This document shows, in pieces, positions 53,401 to 64,000 of a DNA stretch of 64,000 nt. The notes below the pieces were generated by a model. That model saw only the letters and a list, made by a program, of their open reading frames with translations, ran no database searches and was not told the DNA's origin. The stretch covers positions 11,717,001 through 11,781,000 of the forward strand of contig NC_092561.1 in the NCBI RefSeq assembly GCF_037975245.1, given 5' to 3'. The translations under genes were made by a program, and so were the position numbers. How positions within the stretch are numbered: position 1 is the stretch's first letter; each line of letters begins with the position of its first letter. This DNA is from Apostichopus japonicus (Eukaryota; Echinodermata; Holothuroidea; Aspidochirotida; Stichopodidae).

Positions 53401-56400
53401 CGATCAATCGAATGTGCGGTACCGATCTATCGAATGTGCGGTACCGATTAATCGAATGTGTGTTAACGATCAATCGAATGTGCCTAACCGATCAATCGAA
53501 CGTGCGGTATCAATGAATCAAATGTGCGGTATCGATCAATCGAATGTGCGGAACTGATCGATCGAATGTGCGTTAACGATCAATCGAATGTTCGGTACCG
53601 ATCGATCGAATGTGCGGAACCGATCAATCGAATGTTCGGTATCGATTAATCGAATGTGCGCTACAGATCGATCGAATGTGCGGTACCGATCAATCGAATG
53701 TTCGGTACCGATCAATCGAATGTGCTGTAACGCTTAATCGAATGTGCGGAACCAATCAATCGAATGTGCGGTATCGATCAATCGAATGTGCGTTACCGAT
53801 CAGTCGAATGTGCGTTACCGATCAGTCGAATGTGCGGAACCGATCAATCGAATGTTCGGTATCGATTAATCGAATGTTCGGCACCGGTGAATCGAATGTG
53901 CGGTATCGATCAATCGAATGTGCGGTACCGATCAATCGAACGTGCGGTGTACCGATCAATCGAATGTGCGTTACTCATCAATCGAATGTTCGGTACCGAT
54001 CGATCGAATGTGTGGTACCGATCAATCGAGTGTGCGGAACCAATCAATCGAATGTTCGGTATCGATCAATCGACTGTGCGGTACCGATCAATCGAACGTG
54101 CGGTATACCGATCAATCGAATGTGCGGTACTGATCAATCGAATGTTCGGTATTGATCGATCGAATGTGCGGTACCGATCAATCGAATGTGCGTTACCGAT
54201 CAGTCGAATGTGCGTTACCGATCAGTCGAATGTGCGGAACCGATCAATCGAATGTTCGGTATCGATTAATCGAATGTTCGGCACCGGTGAATCGAATGTG
54301 CGGTATCGATCAATCGAATGTGCGGTACCGATCAATCGAACGTGCGGTGTACCGATCAATCGAATGTGCGGTACTGATCAATCGAATGTGCGTTACTGAT
54401 CAATCGAATGTTCGGTACCGATCGATCGAATGTGTGGTACCGATCAATCGAATGTGCGGAACCGAGCCATCAAATTTACGAAACCGATCAATCGAAAGTG
54501 CGTTACCGACCTATCGAATGTGCGGTACCGATCAATCGAATGTGTGTTAACGATCAATCGAATGTGCGTTACCGATCAATCGAATGTTCGGAATCGATGA
54601 ATCAAATGTGCGTTACCGGTCAATCGAATGTGCGTTAACGATCAATCGAATGTGCGTTACCGATCAATCGAAAGTTCGGTACCGATCAATCGAATGTGCT
54701 GTAACGCTTAATCGAATGTGCGGTACCGATCAATCGAATGTGCAGTACCGATCAATCGAATGTTCGGTACCGATCAATCGAATGTGCGGTGTACCGATCA
54801 ATCGAATGTGCGTTACCGATTAATAGAATGTGCGTTACTGATTGATCGAATGTTCGGTACCGATCGATCGAATGTGTGGTACCGATCAATCGAGTGTGCG
54901 ATACCGATCTATCGAATGTGCGGTACCGATCAATCGAATGTGTGTTAACGATCAATCGAATGTGCGTTACCGATCAATCGAATGTGCGGTACCGATTTAT
55001 CGAATGTGCGGTACCGATCAATCGAATGTGCGGAACTGATCGATCGAATGTGCGTTAACGATCAATCGAATGTTCGGTACCGATCGATCGAATGTGCGGA
55101 ACCGATGAATCGAATGTTCGGTATCGATTAATCGAATGTTCGGCACCGGTGAATCGAATGTGCGGTATCGATCAATCGAATGTTCGGTACCGATCGATCG
55201 AATGTGCGGACCCGATCGATCGAATGTTCGGTACCGATCGATCGAATGTGCGGAACCGATCAATCAAATGTTCGGTATCGATTAATCGAATGTTCGGCAC
55301 CGGTGAATCGAATGTGCGGTATCGATCAATCGACTGTGCGGTACCGATCAATCGAACGTGCGGTATACCGATCGATCGAATGTGCGGTACCGATCAATCG
55401 AATGTTCGGTATTGATCGATCGAATGTGCGATACCGATCAATCGAATGTGCGGAACAGATCAATCGAATGTGCGGTACCGATCAATCGAATGTTCGGCAC
55501 CGGTGAATCGAATGTGCGGTATCGATCAATCGAATGTGCGGTACCGATCAATCGAACGTGCGGTGTACCGATCAATCGAATGTGCGGTACTGATCAATCG
55601 AATGTGCGTTACTGATCAATCGAATGTTCGGTACCGATCGATCGAATGTGTGGTACCGATCAATCGAATGTGCGGAACCAATCAATCGAATGTGCGGTAT
55701 CGATCAATCGACTGTGCGGTACCGATCAATCGAACGTGCGGTATACCGATCAATCGAATGTGCGGTACTGATCAATCGAATGTTCGGTATTGATCGATCG
55801 AATGTGCGATACCGATCAATCGAATGTGCGGAACCGATCAATCGAATGTGCGGTACCGATCAATCGAATGTGCGGTACAGATCGATCGAATGTGCGGTAC
55901 CGATCAATCGAATGTGCGGAACCAATCAATCGAATGTGCGGTATCGATCAATCGAATGTGCGTTACCGATCAGTCGAATGTGCGTTACCGATCAGTCGAA
56001 TGTGCGGAACCGATCAATCGAATGTTCGGTATCGATTAATCGAATGTTCGGCACCGGTGAATCGAATGTGCGGTATCGATCAATCGAATGTGCGGTACCG
56101 ATCAATCGAACGTGCGGTGTACCGATCAATCGAATGTGCGGTACCGATCAATCGAATGTGTGTTAACGATCAATCGAATGTGCCTAACCGATCAATCGAA
56201 CGTGCGGTATCAATGTATCAAATGTTCGGTATCGATCAATCGAATGTGCGGAACTGATCGATCGAATGTGCGGTATAAATGAGTCGAATGTACGGTACCG
56301 ATCAATCGAATGTGCGGTACCGATCTATCGAATGTGCGGTACCGATCAATCGAATGTGTGTTAACGATCAATCGAATGTGCCTAACCGATCAATCGAACG

Positions 56401-57865
56401 TGCGGTATCAATGAATCAAATGTGCGGTATCGATCAATCGAATGTGCGGAACTGATCGATCGAATGTGCGTTAACGATCAATCGAATGTTCGGTACCGAT
56501 CGATCGAATGTGCGGAACCGATCAATCGAATGTTCGGTATCGATTAATCGAATGTGCGCTACAGATCGATCGAATGTGCGGTACCGATCAATCGAATGTT
56601 CGGTACCGATCAATCGAATGTGCTGTAACGCTTAATCGAATGTGCGGAACCAATCAATCGAATGTGCGGTATCGATCAATCGAATGTGCGTTACCGATCA
56701 GTCGAATGTGCGTTACCGATCAGTCGAATGTGCGGAACCGATCAATCGAATGTTCGGTATCGATTAATCGAATGTTCGGCACCGGTGAATCGAATGTGCG
56801 GTATCGATCAATCGAATGTGCGGTACCGATCAATCGAACGTGCGGTGTACCGATTAATCGAATGTGCGGTACTGATCAATCGAATGTGCGTTACTGATCA
56901 ATCGAATGTTCGGTACCGATCGATCGAATGTGTGGTACCGATCAATCGAATGTGCGGAACCAATCAATCGAATGTTCGGTATCGATCAATCGACTGTGCG
57001 GTACCGATCAATCGAACGTGCGGTATACCGATCAATCGAATGTGCGGTACTGATCAATCGAATGTTCGGTATTGATCGATCGAATGTGCGATACCGATCA
57101 ATCGAATGTGCGGAACCGATCAATCGAATGTGCGGTACAGATCGATCGAATGTGCGGTACCGATCAATCGAATGTGCGGAACCAATCAATCGAATGTGCG
57201 GTATCGATCAATCGAATGTGCGTTACCGATCAGTCGAATGTGCGTTACCGATCAGTCGAATGTGCGGAACCGATCAATCGAATGTTCGGTATCGATTAAT
57301 CGAATGTTCGGCACCGGTGAATCGAATGTGCGGTATCGATCAATCGAATGTGCGGTACCGATCAATCGAAGTGCGGTGTACCGATCAATCGAATGTGCGG
57401 TACTGATCAATCGAATGTGCGTTACTGATCAATCGAATGTTAGGTACCGATCGATCGAATGTGTGGTACCGATCAATCGAATGTGCGGAACCAATCAATC
57501 GAATGTGCGGTATCGATAAATCGACTGTGCGGTACCGATCAATCGAACGTGCGGTATACCGATCAATCGAATGTGCGGTACTGATCAATCGAATGTTCGG
57601 TATTGATCGATCGAATGTGCGATACCGATCAATCGAATGTGCGGAACCGATCAATCGAATGTGCGGTACCGATCAATCGAATGTGCGGTACAGATCGATC
57701 GAATGTGCGGTACCGATCAATCGAATGTGCGGAACCAATCAATCGAATGTGCGGTATCGATCAATCGAATGTGCGTTACCGATCAGTCGAATGTGCGTTA
57801 CCGATCAGTCGAATGTGCGGAACCGATCAATCGAATGTTCGGTATCGATTAATCGAATTTTCGGC
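47452..57865 (+). repeat. 5.4 kb tandem duplication (47,452-52,830 and 52,831-57,865)
   Basis: The offset is 5,379 bp at 47,456, 5,377 bp from about 47,830, 5,421 bp from about 49,600, and 5,021 bp after the 400-bp duplication in copy one. Many stretches are identical as judged from their cyclic translations (for example 51,087-51,476 and 56,508-56,897). The junction is visible at about 52,830, where GGTATCGATTAATCGAA is followed by CGTGCGGTATACC instead of TGTTCGGCACC. Confidence 0.92.
51344..52160 (+). repeat. Tandem HOR of 18 monomers, period 400 bp
   Basis: CCGGTGAATCG starts at 51,361 and again at 51,761, and the units that follow are the same up to about 52,160. The period is 16 normal units plus two 24-bp units (GTGTACC and GTATACC). 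Copy two of the 5.4 kb duplication has the block once, so this is a later event. Confidence 0.9.
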
Positions 57866-59651
57866 ACCGGTGAATCGAATGTGCGGTATCGATCAATCGA
57901 ATGTGCGGTACCGATCAATCGAACGTGCGGTGTACCGATCAATCGAATGTGCGGTACCGATCAATCGAATGTGTGTTAACGATCAATCGAATGTGCCTAA
58001 CCGATCAATCGAACGTGCGGTATCAATGAATCAAATGTGCGGTATCGATCAATCGAATGTGCGGAACTGATCGATCGAATGTGCGGTATAAATGAGTCGA
58101 ATGTGCGGTACCGATCAATCGAATGTGCGGTACCGATCTATCGAATGTGCGGTACCGATCAATCGAATGTGCGGTACCGATCAATCGAATGTGCGGTATC
58201 GATCAATCGAATGTGCGTTACCGATCAGTCGAATGTGCGTTACTGATCAGTCGAATGTTCGGTACCGATCGATCGAATGTGTGGTACCGATCAATCGAAT
58301 GTGCGGTACAGATCGATCGAATGTGCGGTACCGATCAATCGAATGTGCGGAACCAATCAATCGAATGTGCGGTACCGATCTATCGAATGTGCGGTATAAA
58401 TGAGTCGAATGTGCGGTACCGATCAATCGAATGTGCGGTACCGATCTATCGAATGTGCGGTACCAATCAATCGAATGTGTGTTAACGATCAATCGAATGT
58501 GCCTAACCGATCAATCGAACGTGCGGTATCAATGAATCAAATGTGCGGTATCGATCAATCGAATGTGCGGAACTGATCAATCGAATGTGCGTTAACGATC
58601 AATCGAATGTTCGGTACCGATCGATCGAATGTGCGGAACCGATCAATCGAATGTTCGGTACCGATGAATCGAATGTTCGGTATCGATTAATGGAATGTTC
58701 GGCACCGGTGAATCGAATGTGCGGTATCGATCAATCGAATGTTCGGTACCGATCGATCGAATGTGCGGACCCGATCGATCGAATGTGCGGTATCGATCAA
58801 TCGAATGTGCGGACCCGATCGATCGAATGTGCGGTACCGATCAATCGAATGTGCGGTACCGATCAATCGAACGTGCGGTATACCGATCAATCGAATGTGC
58901 GGTACTGATCCATCGAATGTGCGGAACAGATCAATCGAATGTGTGGTACCGATCAATCGAATGTTCGGTACCGAGCCATCAAATTTACGAAACCGATCAA
59001 TCGAAAGTGCGTTACCGACCTATCGAATGTGCGGTACCGATCAATCGAATGTGTGTTAACGATCAATCGAATGTGCGTTACCGATCAATCGAATGTTAGG
59101 TACCGATCGATCGAATGTGTGGTACCGATCAATCGAATGTGCGGAACCAATCAATCGAATGTGCGGTATCGATAAATCGACTGTGCGGTACCGATCAATC
59201 GAACGTGCGTATACCGATCAATCGAATGTGCGGTACTGATCAATCGAATGTTCGGTATTGATCGATCGAATGTGCGATACCGATCAATCGAATGTGCGGA
59301 ACCGATCAATCGAATGTGCGGTACCGATCAATCGAATGTGCGGTGCAGATCGATCGAATGTGCGGTACCGATCAATCGAATGTGCGGAACCAATCAATCG
59401 AATGTGCGGTACCGATCAATCGAATGTGCGTTACCGATTAATAGAATGTGCGTTACTGATTGATCGAATGTTCGGTACCGATCGATCGAATGTGTGGTAC
59501 CGATCAATCGAGTGTGCGGTATACCGATCAATCGAATGTGCGGTACCGATCAATCGAATGTGTGTTAACGATCAATCGAATGTGCGTTACCGATCAATCG
59601 AATGTGCGGTACCGATTTATCGAATGTGCGGTACCGATCAATCGAATGTGC

Positions 59652-59677
59652 GGAACTGATCGATGAATCAAATGTTC
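59652..59677 (+). repeat. 26-bp unit with GATCGATGAATCAAATG
   Basis: Four extra bases lie between GGAACTGATC and AATGTTCGG. Copies start at 59,652, 61,818 and 63,389, only in the last 5 kb. The unit looks like a fusion of a GATCGAT unit with a GATGAATC unit. It is a marker of the youngest visible HOR. Confidence 0.9.
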
Positions 59678-60919
59678 GGTATCGATCGATCGAATGTTCG
59701 GCACCGGTGAATCGAATGTGCGGTATCGATCAATCGAATGTGCGGTACCGATCAATCGAACGTGCGGTATACCGATCGATCGAATGTGCGGTACCGATCA
59801 ATCGAATATTCGGAATTGATCGATCGAATGTGCGATACCGATCAATCGAATGTGCGGAACAGATCAATCGAATGTGCGGTACCGATCAATCGAATGTGCG
59901 GTACAGATCGATCGAATGTGCGGTACCGATCAATCGAATGTGCGGAACCAATCAATCGAATGTGCGGTATCGATCAATCGAATGTGCGTTACCGATCAGT
60001 CGAATGTGCGTTACCGATTAGTCGAATGTGCGGAACCGATCAATCGAATGTTCGGTATCGATTAATCGAATGTTCGGCACCGGTGAATCGAATGTGCGGT
60101 ATCGATCAATCGAATGTTCGGAATCGATGAATCAAATGTGCGTTACCGGTCAATCGAATGTGCGTTAACGATCAATCGAATGTGCGTTACCGATCAATCG
60201 AAAGTTCGGTACCGATCAATCGAATGTGCTGTAACGCTTAATCGAATGTGCGGTACCGATCAATCGAATGTGCAGTACCGATCAATCGAATGTTCGGTAC
60301 CGATCAATCGAATTTGCGGTACCGATCAATCGAATGTGCGTTACCGATTAATAGAATGTGCGTTACTGATTGATCGAATGTTCGGTACCGATCGATCGAA
60401 TGTGTGGTACCGATCAATCGAGTGTGCGATACCGATCTATCGAATGTGCCGTACCGATCAATCGAATGTGTGTTAACGATCAATCGAATGTGCGTTACCG
60501 ATCAATCGAATGTGCGGTACCGATTTATCGAATGTGCGGTACCGATCAATCGAATGTGCGGAACTGATCGATCGAATGTGCGTTAACGATCAATCGAATG
60601 TTCGGTACCGATCGATCGAATGTGCGGAACCGATGAATCGAATGTTCGGTATCGATTAATCGAATGTTCGGCACCGGTGAATCGAATGTGCGGTATCAAT
60701 CAATCGAATGTTCGGTACCGATCGATCGAATGTGCGGACCCGATCGATCGAATGTTCGGTACCGATCGATCGAATGTGCGGAACCGATCAATCAAATGTT
60801 CGGTATCGATTAATCGAATGTTCGGCACCGGTGAATCGAATGTGCGGTATCGATCAATCGACTGTGCGGTACCGATCAATCGAACGTGCGGTATACCGAT
60901 CGATCGAATGTGCGGTACC

Positions 60920-63837
60920 GATCAATCGAATGTTCGGTATTGATCGATCGAATGTGCGATACCGATCAATCGAATGTGCGGAACAGATCAATGGAATGTG
61001 CGGTACCGATCAATCGAATGTGCGGTACAGATCGATCGAATGTGCGGACCCGATCGATCGAATGTGCGGTATCGATCAATCGAATGTGCGGACCCGATCG
61101 ATCGAATGTGCGGTACCGATCAATCGAATGTGCGGTACCGATCAATCGAACGTGCGGTATACCGATCAATCGAATGTGCGGTACTGATCCATCGAATGTG
61201 CGGAACAGATCAATCGAATGTGTGGTACCGATCAATCGAATGTTCGGTACCGAGCCATCAAATTTACGAAACCGATCAATCGAAAGTGCGTTACCGATCT
61301 ATCGAATGTGCGGTACCGATCAATCGAATGTGTGTTAACGATCAATCGAATGTGCGTTGCCGATCAATCGAATGTTCGGAATCGATGAATCAAATGTGCG
61401 TTACCGGTCAATCGAATGTGCGTTAACGATCAATCGAATGTGCGTTACCGATCAATCGAAAGTTCGGTACCGATCAATCGAATGTGCTGTAACGCTTAAT
61501 CGAATGTGCGGTACCGATCAATCGAATGTGCAGTACCGATCAATCGAATGTTCGGTACCGATCAATCGAATGTGCGGTACCGATCAATCGAATGTGCGTT
61601 ACCGATTAATAGAATGTGCGTTACTGATTGATCGAATGTTCGGTACCGATCGATCGAATGTGTGGTACCGATCAATCGAGTGTGCGATACCGATCTATCG
61701 AATGTGCGGTACCGATCAATCGAATGTGTGTTAACGATCAATCGAATGTGCGTTACCGATCAATCGAATGTGCGGTACCGATTTATCGAATGTGCGGTAC
61801 CGATCAATCGAATGTGCGGAACTGATCGATGAATCAAATGTTCGGTATCGATCGATCGAATGTTCGGCACCGGTGAATCGAATGTGCGGTATCGATCAAT
61901 CGAATGTGCGGTACCGATCAATCGAACGTGCGGTATACCGATCGATCGAATGTGCGGTACCGATCAATCGAATGTTCGGTATTGATCGATCGAATGTGCG
62001 AAACCGATCAATCGAATGTGCGGAACAGATCAATCGAATGTGCGGTACCGATCAATCGAATGTGCGGTACAGATCGATCGAATGTGCGGTACCGATCAAT
62101 CGAATGTGCGGAACCAATCAATCGAATGTGCGGTATCGATCAATCGAATGTGCGTTACCGATCAGTCGAATGTGCGTTACCGATTAGTCGAATGTGCGGA
62201 ACCGATCAATCGAATGTTCGGTATCGATCAATCGAATGTTCGGCACCGGTGAATCGAATGTGCGGTACCGATCAATCGACTGTGCGGTACCGATCAATCG
62301 AACGTGCGGTATACCGATCAATCGAATGTGCGGTACTGATCAATCGAATGTTCGGTATTGATCGATCGAATGTGCGATACCGATCAATCGAATGTGCGGA
62401 ACCGATCAATCGAATGTGCGGTACAGATCGATCGAATGTGCGATACCGATCAATCGAATGTGCGGAACCAATCAATCGAATGTGCGGTATCGATCAATCG
62501 AATGTTCGGTATTGATCGATCGAATGTGCGATACCGATCAATCGAATGTGCGGAACAGATCAATCGAATGTGCGGTACCGATCAATCGAATGTGCGGTAC
62601 AGATCGATCGAATGTGCGGACCCGATCGATCGAATGTGCGGTATCGATCAATCGAATGTGCGGACCCGATCGATCGAATGTGCGGTACCGATCAATCGAA
62701 TGTGCGGTACCGATCAATCGAACGTGCGGTATACCGATCAATCGAATGTGCGGTACTGATCCATCGAATGTGCGGAACAGATCAATCGAATGTGTGGTAC
62801 CGATTAATCGAATGTTCGGTACCGAGCCATCAAATTTACGAAACCGATCAATCGAAAGTGCGTTACCGACCTATCGAATGTGCGGTACCGATCAATCGAA
62901 TGTGTGTTAACGATCAATCGAATGTGCGTTACCGATCAATCGAATGTTCGGAATCGATGAATCAAATGTGCGTTACCGGTCAATCGAATGTGCGTTAACG
63001 ATCAATCGAATGTGCGTTACCGATCAATCGAAAGTTCGGTACCGATCAATCGAATGTGCTGTAACGCTTAATCGAATGTGCGGTACCGATCAATCGAATG
63101 TGCAGTACCGATCAATCGAATGTTCGGTACCGATCAATCGAATGTGCGGTACCGATCAATCGAATGTGCGTTACCGATTAATAGAATGTGCGTTACTGAT
63201 TGATCGAATGTTCGGTACCGATCGATCGAATGTGTGGTACCGATCAATCGAGTGTCGATACCGATCTATCGAATGTGCGGTACCGATCAATCGAATGTGT
63301 GTTAACGATCAATCGAATGTGCGTTACCGATCAATCGAATGTGCGGTACCGATTTATCGAATGTGCGGTACCGATCAATCGAATGTGCGGAACTGATCGA
63401 TGAATCAAATGTTCGGTATCGATCGATCGAATGTTCGGCACCGGTGAATCGAATGTGCGGTATCGATCAATCGAATGTGCGGTACCGATCAATCGAACGT
63501 GCGGTATACCGATCGATCGAATGTGCGGTACCGATCAATCGAATGTTCGGTATTGATCGATCGAATGTGCGATACCGATCAATCGAATGTGCGGAACAGA
63601 TCAATCGAATGTGCGGTACCGATCAATCGAATGTGCGGTACAGATCGATCGAATGTGCGGTACCGATCAATCGAATGTGCGGAACCAATCAATCGAATGT
63701 GCGGTATCGATCAATCGAATGTGCGTTACCGATCAGTCGAATGTGCGTTACCGATTAGTCGAATGTGCGGAACCGATCAATCGAATGTTCGGTATCGATC
63801 AATCGAATGTTCGGCACTGGTGAATCGAATGTGCGGT
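60920..63837 (+). repeat. HOR of 71 monomers, period 1,572 bp
   Basis: 60,920-62,265 recurs at 62,492-63,837 (offset 1,572 bp, then 1,571 bp after a 1-bp deletion at about 63,255, where GAGTGTCGATACC replaces GAGTGTGCGATACC). The excess over 71 x 22 bp is accounted for by one 26-bp and several 24-bp units. Part of the same block (about 59,500-60,263) also matches the last 700 bp of the window at an offset of 3,737 bp. Confidence 0.88.
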
Positions 63838-64000
63838 ATCGATCAATCGAATGTTCGGAATCGATGAATCAAATGTGCGTTACCGGTCAATCGAATGTGC
63901 GTTAACGATCAATCGAATGTGCGTTACCGATCAATCGAAAGTTCGGTACCGATCAATCGAATGTGCTGTAACGCTTAATCGAATGTGCGGTACCGATCAA

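Larger units (their letters stand above)
1..64000 (+). repeat. 22-bp satellite array spanning the whole window
   Basis: Every line of the window is made of variants of one 22-bp unit in the same orientation. In the phase used here positions 1-6 are CGAATG, 7-9 TGC, 10-15 GGTACC and 16-22 GATCAAT. The CGAATG block is the most constant part; positions 8 (G/T), 11 (G/T), 12 (T/A), 14 (C/T) and 20 (A/G) vary most. I found no stretch that is not a recognisable monomer and no inverted block, so there is no gene-bearing interval to annotate. Both ends of the window fall inside the array, so its full length is unknown. A continuous array of this size is known from eukaryotic heterochromatin; the chromosomal location here is inference. 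Confidence 0.98.
44561..64000 (+). repeat. Domain V: family-C repeats
   Basis: Family C is marked by TTCGGCACCGGTGAATCG, CGGACCCGATCGATCG, GAGCCATCAAATTTACG, and 24-bp units with GTATACCG or GTGTACCG after CGAACGTGCG. The CACCGGTG unit first appears at about 44,632 and I do not see it earlier. Inside the domain are a 5.4 kb tandem duplication, a 400-bp duplication and 1,572-bp repeats that reach the right end of the window. Confidence 0.87.

Noticed and set aside
1-64000. CRISPR array
   Set aside because: Repeats abut directly without unique spacers, and no cas gene is present.
1-64000. Telomeric repeat of the long budding-yeast type (the 24-bp form starts GGTGTACCGAT, recalling the Kluyveromyces GGTGTACGGAT)
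   Set aside because: The main unit has GGTACC, the array is tens of kilobases long, and monomers are diverged and ordered in HORs. Telomerase products are short and uniform. The likeness is from memory and probably chance.
1-64000. Promoters, terminators or replication origins
   Set aside because: Short motifs such as GATC, GTTAAC or TATCGAT occur only as parts of the monomer, thousands of times, with no unique context.
1-64000. Normal 22-bp unit as a CENP-B box
   Set aside because: TTCG and CGG are on the minus strand but 6 bp apart instead of 7, and the last core bases do not fit. Only the 23-bp unit comes close, and this is listed as a finding with low weight.
1-64000. Whole window as an assembly artefact
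   Set aside because: Copies carry private substitutions, odd-length units and stepwise indels that a simple duplication error would not make. Collapse or misplacement of near-identical HORs, above all the 5.4 kb pair, cannot be excluded without reads.

Overview
The whole 64 kb window is one uninterrupted tandem satellite array. The unit is 22 bp, about 2,900 copies (estimated from length), all head-to-tail in one orientation. I see no gene, RNA gene, transposon, CRISPR array or other unique DNA anywhere in it, and the array runs off both ends. Read on the + strand, the consensus unit begins CGAATG, then TGC, then the KpnI palindrome GGTACC, then GATCAAT, and closes onto the next CGAATG. It is 50% GC with three CpG per unit. 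Every long open reading frame is a by-product of a stop-free 22-mer: because 22 = 3x7+1, all three + frames read the same cyclic 22-residue peptide.

Such a long satellite points to a eukaryotic chromosome (centromeric, pericentromeric, subtelomeric or B-chromosome heterochromatin). The sequence alone does not give the species. CpG is not depleted in the consensus, which fits a host with little CpG methylation or a recently expanded array. I do not recognise the monomer as a named satellite.

The array is not a simple repeat. Monomer variants occur in fixed orders, giving several nested levels of higher-order repeat (HOR). Five domains can be told apart. Domain I (about 1-6,774, variant family 'A') carries repeats with periods near 103 monomers. 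Domain II (about 6,775-20,760, family 'B') is more heterogeneous. Domain III (about 20,761-29,632) is family A again, cleanly ordered into HORs of 86, 66 and 51 monomers (1,892, 1,452 and 1,122 bp). Domain IV (about 29,633-44,560) is family B again and is a collinear second copy of domain II, offset by 21.5-25.9 kb. Domain V (about 44,561-64,000, family 'C') holds a 5.4 kb tandem duplication followed by repeats of 1,572 bp.

The order A-B-A-B-C means that domains I+II and III+IV are two copies of a super-repeat of more than 20 kb. Copies differ mostly by whole numbers of monomers, as expected from unequal exchange in register. Rare units of 10, 20, 21, 23, 24 and 26 bp act as landmarks that prove which copies are related. 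The window gives a readable history of a previously undescribed (to my knowledge) satellite; function, if any, is inference.
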